DNA of 27,990 nucleotides, taken from Phallusia fumigata. Taxonomy: Eukaryota; Chordata; Ascidiacea; Phlebobranchia; Ascidiidae. Numbering within the stretch: position 1 is the stretch's first letter; each line of letters starts with the position of its first letter. The notes under the pieces are model-generated. The model saw nothing but the letters and a program-made list of their open reading frames with translations. It made no database searches and was not told the DNA's origin. The position numbers and the translations under genes are program-made. The DNA lies in assembly GCA_008931825.1 (NCBI GenBank), contig QXVZ01001832.1, positions 1-27,990 of the forward strand, read 5' to 3'. Of this stretch, positions 12,601 to 21,600 are shown one piece after another.

Positions 12601-15600
12601 GACGTTTTTTGCGGTGTCCTTTGTCCAATCAATATCACGAGTTTTGAAGCTATTGTCGTGAAATTCGAACATATTTCCAACTCCCATTAAATTAAACAGT
12701 GTTTGAAGACCTTGTGCACTATGAACAAACAAGACATTTTTACAGAAATTAAGTTGCCGTTTATTTGATTCAAAATAAATAAATTATCTTTGATACTGGA
12801 GGTTGAAACGCATTCTAACGAGTTTCCTAAAAGGTTAAACGAACTGACAAAAGATATTTTTTCAAAACTTCGAGTTTCAAACAAACACGTGTCTTTAGGA
12901 ATAATGTTGCGCCTGCATGGAAAAGTATTTGTTTAATGTTTTTAACACGCTTAACATGCACCAGTTTCAGGGATGAAAGCGGTGCCTTAAGGGAAGATTT
13001 GCAGTCTTCCATAGCAACTTTGCAAAGCGAAACATTTCAAACGTTTCGGAGCAGCTACCTCGAACCAAATTTGGCATTACACAGATTTTAGGAACAACTT
13101 AGTGTCATTTTCGATTTTCAGCAGTAACGTGATAATTAACGCCAGCACGACTTGTTGTTTGTTGTTGCTTGCGAGAGGCTACAAGTGCACGAATCTCGAA
13201 TTCGTGGGCACTGACGTTGCACTGTACAATGATCAATCATCGCAATCCATCAACTAATAAGCATCACCGCCTCATCTCACCACCAGCGTGAAATTACACT
13301 CTGATGCGGACACTGAGGTGCTTATAACATGACAAGCGACAAGACAACGCTCATGACAATTTAAATCCTACCCAAAGGACGGGTGGGCCCAGACTTTACT
13401 GTTGTTCACGCCTTCGCCAACCTAAGCATCTAGTTGGAAAGAGATCAAGAAACTGCCTACCACCTGACAGGTTTTCGCAGTAAAATAGAGCTCCCCGCAC
13501 GCCCAACAGATTGCAGCGTCTGTTTACCTTAGCGCCAAATGCTTGAACACGCTCGAGCGAATGCGATTCTTGGCCGACGAGAGTTTGTGTGCTTACCTGG
13601 TGAGATCGCCTGATGCATTTCTTTCGATGCCGCCGACAATGAGATCCAACGGCCAGAGCATGAGTTTGGTCGCAAATCCTGCACAGCTCTTGTTTAAAAT
13701 TTCCACGACATCGGGAAGCTACAAAAGCAACATTTTTTCTTACAGCGCACAACAACACAACAGTAGCGTCTTACAAAATCGCCGTACGTACCATTTTCGT
13801 TTTGAAGTTTGGAGCTGTTTCAGGACATTCTGGATCATTTGGATCCAGACACCATCGATCCACATATCCACTGGTAATGCCTCCCTGTATGAAACACAAC
13901 AGTCAGTGGTCGTTGAACCTTAGTGCTTGAGCAAGTCGACAGGCGAATGCCAAGCGACAGCACCGCCGACATTTCAAGCAGCAACACTTGGAACTGCCAG
14001 TAACCTGTCGACGCAAAACCGCACAAGTTGCTCGGATTTTATACCTGAACCATGAGATCCCGGTAAGAGCGCAGCTCTTTGGCGAAACTGGATAAGCCGC
14101 CTGTGGTATCGATCATCAAGTCCACAAATTCCAGTGGGTTTAGCGTTTTCCATGTAACGTCGGGAATTCCACTGAAAAAATTATCGGTTTGGGTGGTAAG
14201 TTGGAAAAAGATGTTCACTCTTTCGAACTTATTATATGAAGGCAACGGGTGGTCGATGATATGCTGAAAGGGTGTCGAATCAAACCGTTCAAAATGTGGC
14301 TAAAAAATTTAAAAAGATACGCACGACTGGAAGAAGCGCCACTCGTACGAACGTGCTATTTCACAACCAGTGCATTTGCAAAACGTTCAGGTTAACAAGA
14401 GTCTTTTAGATGCAGAAACGTTACACACCATTTCGGTTCGCGTACCAAATAACTGGGACAATATTTGGTTTTTCATTTTTTGTACTCACTCAATGGTTTC
14501 GAGGGGAACTTTTGGTCCCAAAAGTTTTGAACCTTCCCAAAAGCAGTCAAGTGGTCCAATAATCAAGCATGGAAGAAGCTTGTCCAGTAGCTACAAACGA
14601 AAACGGCATCTTTAGCACATAAACCTTTTTTCCCTAATTTGCAAACGTTAAAGTTCTCTGATCTTAAAATGCCGCTTTAGCACTCAGTAGCATATATAAG
14701 TTAGTGGGTTCAGTAGACCGTAAACAGCACTGCTAGAAATAGGAGGTCAAATAGGTCTCACTAGCCTAAATAGCATGGTACTCAAACTAAACCTTTGTTT
14801 GGCATTTTTTAGGGTTTGTCGTCGGTGTGAACTATCACTAGCTATTTCACGACAAACGGATATTTGACAGGTCATGTACATATTTACTTACAGTTGCGAA
14901 AAGGCTGCCGTCCTGTGTTGTCGCCAAACTATGCTTGTAGCAGACATCTTCGAAACTCCAAGATCTACAAAGAAAATTGAACGCCTTCTCATCACATTAA
15001 TTTTACGCTTTTAACTTTGGCATTTGTAAAAAAGGGCACTTTTTAGCGTCACAGCTGTGAAAGTTGTAAACAGACTTACTGATTATACATGTACACTGAG
15101 ACCTCAGTGGCCGCCACAGCCGCTTCTAGGTGATATTTCAACGCCTCTACGGTGGCTGCACCTTTTCCGGTTTGCATAAGAAGTTGAGTATTGTAAGTTG
15201 ATTCAGATGTCTCGGACGTTTGACTCTTTCCGTAATCAAGTTCCGCCTGCAGTTTACCGTTAGCTGAAAATACGGTTGGTTTCGTTAGAACATCGTGACA
15301 ACTTAGTCTTTTTAACGATCCATACGGAAAATGAAAACATAAGTTTGTTCTCGGAAATACCCCAGCGTCTGTACAAATTTCACTTATAGAAGAGGTTGCA
15401 AAGTCGTGCTGAAAACTCCGAGATATTAAAAACATTGGTTTAACTAGGAAATTCGAAGAAGCGAACGTTAAGCAGACATTTTTTTAATCGCGGCACTGAT
15501 GCGCTGTCGCAAATCGAAAATGGTTTGTTATTCGGCGTTTTTCTCGAAAATGGTTTGTTATTCGTTTCTGTTGAAGGGCGTTTGTGGAACCCAAATGGTT

Positions 15601-18600
15601 TATCGTATCGCAATTTCCCCTCTTGAGTGGTAAAGTTGCCAATTGTTACTTAGAAGCCTGATATGTGGCTCTTAAGACTAGATGTAGACCGCAACAAAGA
15701 GGCGACAGCACGCCATTGTAATCACTGAGCAGAAACCTTTGTGTTTCACCTGCGCTGGCAGTGCATCGCGCCTGGCAGCATCATGGGCGGGATAATTCAC
15801 TATTTATAGACGAGGTAATGTTACTCGTCGGACAAAACGTTCCATTCTTCCGACACCATACTATGCAGATCACGTTATCGACAAGTAATTGCATGTTGTA
15901 ACCGATCGAATTAACCCGACTGTCAACTTTGGCGCTGTGGTGGTGATTTTAAAGGACGGCGAACTTGATGATCTAGGCCACTCCGCCCTGCAGCGCCCGC
16001 TTTGATTGTGCTTTAGATAAGCTTATTACACGACCGTTAAGTAGATTCCACATGGTGTGGGTAAACAGAGGTGGACAAGACACACACGAACAAATCGCAT
16101 CCACAACGGAATGGCCTTCCTGCACTGGATTGGCACGCCATGATTGGGCGTCTGGTTGTGTCCCCAAACAGAGGTTTTATCTTTTATCTACCCAGTGCAG
16201 AGGGTAAAGGCTTTTTTGGCAAGGCATTTGACCTGCGCCTCAACAAAGGCCGCTAGCGCTTCAGTAAACCCAGTGCTCCACAAAACAGGTCGGGAGGTGA
16301 GTGGGGGCTTCGCCGCACGGGGCGAAAAGCACCGCAAATTCCGCATCAGGCACGCGCGGCCTAGTTCGATTATGCAAGACATAATGGCGAGAGCAGCGCG
16401 ATTGTTGCCGCCTGAACACTCATCGAGGCAGTAAGGGCAACGACGGACAACTTGGCGCTGGCGTCGGTGAGATTACACCGCACGTACTTGTCATTCCTTT
16501 ATCTGCTCGCCCACCGGCCGCGATCGGGATACATCTATCGCATACAGGCGTTTGGCAAAACAAATAAGCAGCCCGGATTTAGAACCAGATCCGACTTCGA
16601 CGTAAGGTATTAGCCGTGTTTACAGAATCACAGGCAGGGCTGAAGCACAACCGTCCGCCAAAGAGCTATGTACATCAGCATTCTTGTCACTGCGGTTTCC
16701 TGTTATCTGCGCCTCCCAAGTAACCATCGATCAAACGCCTAGATTTAACCCAAACAAATAAGCCAGAAATGATACAACTTCCATGTTTAGACCGAAGTAT
16801 TTGCACCGTGCCTTTGGAGGTTCCACAGCCATTTTTGGACAGCTGATAAAATTTAGCTGTCAAATGTCAAAGTCAGCAAAAAGAGTCTTTTGAGCAGAAA
16901 GGCGCGTCAGAGAACGTTGACGCAAATGTTTCGGTTCATTGGAAACCGAGTATGGAGGCATTGTGCCGCGTGTCACCCGTCCGTCTAACAGTTTGAATGC
17001 GCAGCTACCTTCAAAGCTTGCTCAAGACTGAAGATCATCCCGCTTCCAACTGATAGATAGAAAATTGATCCATCCTCGACGTTGGTGGGTTTATATGACG
17101 AAAGGCGCTGCTATGTACCAGATAACAAACAATGCCCATTGTTCCAAAAACGTACATATACACCGAGATGATTCGTAAATACGAGAAACGTATTGATATT
17201 AGATAAAGGTGCAAACTGCAAACCGATTTCCATGCACCAGAAAACATGTAGTGCGGCTGTGGATTGGAAATGCGTAAGGTGGTGGGATTTTCAGGATGTG
17301 CATCGGGTTGGCGAATCGGCGATGTGGAACGAAGGCGCTGGGTGGCGTAGAGTAAGTTCCGCTAATTTTCTCACCGCTCCACTGCATCACTATCACACGA
17401 ATCGACTCTGAAAGGCGCTGTTTTGAAAACAATCCCCACATTTTGCGGCCATCGCCCCGGGCAACGTTTGAAGGTAAACAAAAGGGTCCAACTGCACACA
17501 GCAGATTCCTATTTCGAGAGAGCTGGTGAAACCGCAGACATCACCCAAAACTTAACGGATCACGATCAAAGTGTTGTGAGCATAATATTCAATTTGACTA
17601 GGACGCGCAAGATCTTTCTCCCTAATCTCACATCAAAACCTCACACAAAACAAACCACTTCCGTCAATCTTAGGCATGAATTACAATGACCTTTACTTGT
17701 TGGAAAATAAAATCTTTGATGTAATTTAAACGAAGCAAATTTAGTGATAAACTGTAAGTGTTTTAAAACGGGAGCATTTTGGTGGGACTTGACTCGTAAA
17801 TGGAAAGGTCGGCCTGCTGGCAGAAGCGGCGGCAAGCAAATGTGTTTACACGGATCGTGCACAACAGAGGGAAAGTTCATGCCACACACGCCAGCGGAGT
17901 GTTGTTGGCGGATTTAAAAGGCACTGACTTTTAGCTGATACGACGCGTGCGGCCCGCATTGTTTACAGTTGCAGGTCAAAATACCCTGCACTGCTTTCGA
18001 ACAACAGCCCAAATGCAGGCGATAGCGGGTGCGTCCTAAGAAAACACAAAGAAGCCGCCGCGCGCACCAGCTTGCTGACGGGAAGTTACTGTGTCCAGTA
18101 GCGACAGGTATCAATTATTACTAGACTACATTATGTCATCAATCGGTAAAGCAGCAATTACACACGAAAGGCGGTAGCTGTGAACCTGTGCTGCCCCTTC
18201 GCGAAATGCTAAGAATTTTCCGCACGCATTTCCGATGAAATCATCTCTGCGGCTATCTCGTCCTTGCATCTACCTGTGACGCGCCGAGTAGACTCGAATC
18301 AATTATGTCAGCCGAGCGAAGAGCCGCGATCCTTCCACCTGCTGCCACTTTTTAGACCACCCAAAGCTATACGTACAACAGTCAAAGGTAGAGTGAGTCA
18401 GGCTCTGCGGACACCGATTGTGCGAGGAAATTTGACACGAAACTATTGCGATGCGACGTGGATGGGTTTGACACACGCGACCGCAGTAACGCAAAATAAG
18501 TTCGGCTTGATCTTGATTGACGTGAGAAGTGGCAGGCACTTACTCGTGTCTTTGCCAGAACCTTATTATCGCCAAGGTGCTCTGCAGCGTTCGCTGGCTT

Positions 18601-21600
18601 TTAGCTCGAACGTCACATGTATAAGAACACCCAAGTAAGTAATAAACACGATACCAGCTAAAACGCAAAAGAATCAACGAAGGAGCTGAGCAGGACCCCC
18701 AGGCCGTAACACTTGCTTCCAACCGGGTAACCGATACATTCTGGTAAGGGATTATGTGCGTAGAACCCACACCGCGTGCTTCGTAATGGAGTAGCGGCGA
18801 ATTGATCAGAGGGGGAGATACGATTAATGAGCGACCAAATCGAATCAAGACTCCTCCGTAGCGGGTGAGCGTGCGTCTCACGAGACAACTCTTCACAACC
18901 GTCGCCCGCTCGGGGATGGAAAAGGTTATCGCACCCCAGACCTCCGACAAAATTCGATATCTGTCCCGCTATCTTCCTGTATCGCTCCCCACATACCCAC
19001 GACGTCGCAAGACGATCAGCCACTACGACACGCCAAGATATCCCAGTGTCTAATTTCGCCAAACGGTGCACCGCTAATGAGGTTACGATAATAACGGGAC
19101 GGCGGGGCCACCTGTGAGATTTCGGCCTCACTTGCCTTCATAAGCTGGACGCCAGCTTCATCATAATTCGCTAAATTGCAGGGCGTGTACAAAGACCATC
19201 TAAAACAATACGCAGAACCCGTAAAATCCTAAGCCCCACAGGCGCACGTCAGGGCTTGATAATCTATCTGATTTAGGGTGCCACAACGGCGATAATTGCT
19301 CAGCTAATTCATAGGCCCTCGAATTAAGCTGTTCCTTGACGCCACATGAATCGATCGTTACCAATTATGTCCTAATTTAGACAATCCCCACACGGTATGT
19401 TACATTTCGGTATTGATGACGGTGACATTTGGGGCGATATTACTATTCAATGAATGTTAACCGCTCCCTTATTCAAAAAGTTTATTTTTGCATTGTTCGT
19501 GCAATTAGGTATTTTACGCAAGCAATTTAAAATCTAATTTCCAAATCTTTACCGGTTAAATGGTCATTAGGAAAATTCCCACTATTTATGTTGGATAAAC
19601 TTAAATCCTGACGTCAGCAGGTTTTATGTGGCTAACTTATTGCTAATAGTTTAAACAACTTACTCTCGACCCAGAGTTTCTCGATATCGGTCTCCATGTG
19701 TGCCTGCTTAAGACCGATTCCGCAAGCGCCAAGAAGTATAAGACCAACGAAGAGTACAGTGAAGGCGTTGCGCTGGATAAAGCATCCCAGCATGAAGAGG
19801 ATACGATGGATGAAGGCACGCAATTTTAGAGCGTATTGATTCCCTTCAGCTTTGCCCTGGAAAAACAACGATGCAATATTACATCATCATGTTCGAGCTT
19901 GGGACCAGCAAGTGTGAATCAGTGATGTACACTTTTTTCATCTATTCTATTTTGAAGCATGCTTTAAGGTAAGGATATTACAGAAAAATCCATCCAGCTT
20001 GACCTAAGCTCTTACAATTTGTGGTAAAGAGGGATAAAGTATAACACAAACAACAACATCTGTACTATTGCTGTCTGCGCCAGCTAAAAATGCCTTAAGA
20101 GGAAAACCGAGGGCCATGTTTAATATATCAACGTATATACGTTCCACTTTTTCGTTGGCAGTTGTAAACAAAAACGACATCACTACGTTTGACAAATCTG
20201 TGATGACTACACACAAAAACAGGCTCCCGAAATGCTTCACTGGGTTTTTGAAATGCTTTGGTCTGTCACGGCGAATTTGCCTGGGACCGCAGTGTGGGCA
20301 CGCAACAAGTGCTATCTGTTACTTTGGGTTGCGTCATCAGGCTGTATTCGGCCCCGGTCTTTTCCGTAATTCGCTCAAAGTTCGAAACGGACGGACAAGA
20401 CGCCATTCTGTTTCCAAGCATAGCAAGAAAAAACGTTGGGTCCAGAAAGCCGGGTTCGCAGTTAAACAGATTATTGTGCCACTTTCACCGTTGCAACCTG
20501 AGAATTTCGAGGCGCAAAGCAGCGGATTTAGCTTGCGTTGATTGATGAGGGATTTACAGACAATCTGCATATGATGCATAACGCGCGAAAACGTTGTTCG
20601 CCGATCCAGCAGAAAAACGTAAATCCAATGTTCTGCGAAGACGCGACAACGCGTGGCCAGTAAACGGAGTGTCGTCAAGAGCGCCTTGGGCTCACGAATT
20701 GTCACCTGCTGTAGGTCATTCTAAATATTTCCGATTACTATTGAGACAAAGTCGTAGAACCGTGCGATTTATTGTCAGGTGATGTTTGTTTACATGTTTT
20801 TGGACAAATACGATACGAAGTTACTCGATTCTACACGTTTTTCATCAACGGTTCAAGTAATCTAACCTTATTGGTGTTGCCCACACCGATATTGCACGGC
20901 TTTGGACATATATTTCGAGCACTTGAGCTACGGCGTTTATCGCTTATGACACCATAACATAGTAATGGAGAATGCGGCGACAGCAGGGTGGTCCGATCGC
21001 TCCGTCAGCCCCAGGCAAAATTGAGTGGCCGCAAACATCACGGCCCGCCTCCATTTTGAACGACACGGAATAGTCCGGCGACAGACGAGACTTGTCGCGG
21101 CAAGCTAAAGACCAAGCCAAACGTAATGTCTTTTATGTCGCGGTTTGCGATTTCACCGCAGTGTTACTTCTAATGTGAGCATGCCCACGGTATGCGCGCG
21201 GGCCGGACAAACGCCAAGAAGACTGGAGGCGATATTACACGAGCGATTTTTACCACACACCCGACCTATCAATTGATTTGAATTCATAAACGCGAACATC
21301 TACATATAAGCGGGCCCCTTTCGGCAGACGAACGTGACTGTGGCCGTTTGGTTTTACCACCACGCAAAGACGACTAGGGCGGACTGTCACGGGTGAAATT
21401 CGTTTGCATGCTATTTGCCGGCTGCTGCAGTAGAACGGGTCAAGAGCATCGGGTCGCGCACCATTTCACACATTCCGCTGCTGATTTGGCCCGCAGCCAT
21501 GTCTCAGATAGTGTTTCTGCGTCGGGGCCGAGTGCAGGGGCCGTCGACCGCATCCATCCGTCGTCGCAAAAAGGCGCGCGAGAGGACGAGAAATAATCTA

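Larger units (their letters stand above)
15264..19663 (-). other. ptch intron 2
   Basis: The largest intron (4400 nt), between the TM1 exon and loop 1. It carries an exact Gli-consensus match at 18355-18363, a 21-bp direct repeat at 15514-15564 and a TGACGTCA palindrome at 19609-19616. Stretches such as 16000-16700 and 17900-19130 look richer in G and C than the flanking introns. Open frames there show no known family. A regulatory role is possible but only inferred. Confidence 0.6.

Noticed and set aside
14172..14268. Earlier acceptor for ptch exon 6, adding [13 protein letters not shown] and more
   Set aside because: The acceptor at 14172 restores frame with exon 5 (GA|T) and matches family length; the earlier one would add unaligned sequence.
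18658..19131. 157-codon minus-strand open frame in intron 2
   Set aside because: No family similarity, no start context or splice structure; length is compatible with chance in a GC-richer stretch.
19935..19950. ATTCTATTTTGAAG resembling the Ciona spliced leader
   Set aside because: It differs from the leader as I recall it and lacks a following donor context, so an SL RNA gene is not supported.
20068..20541. 157-codon plus-strand open frame in intron 1
   Set aside because: Composition and content show no domain, and it lies inside an intron on the opposite strand.
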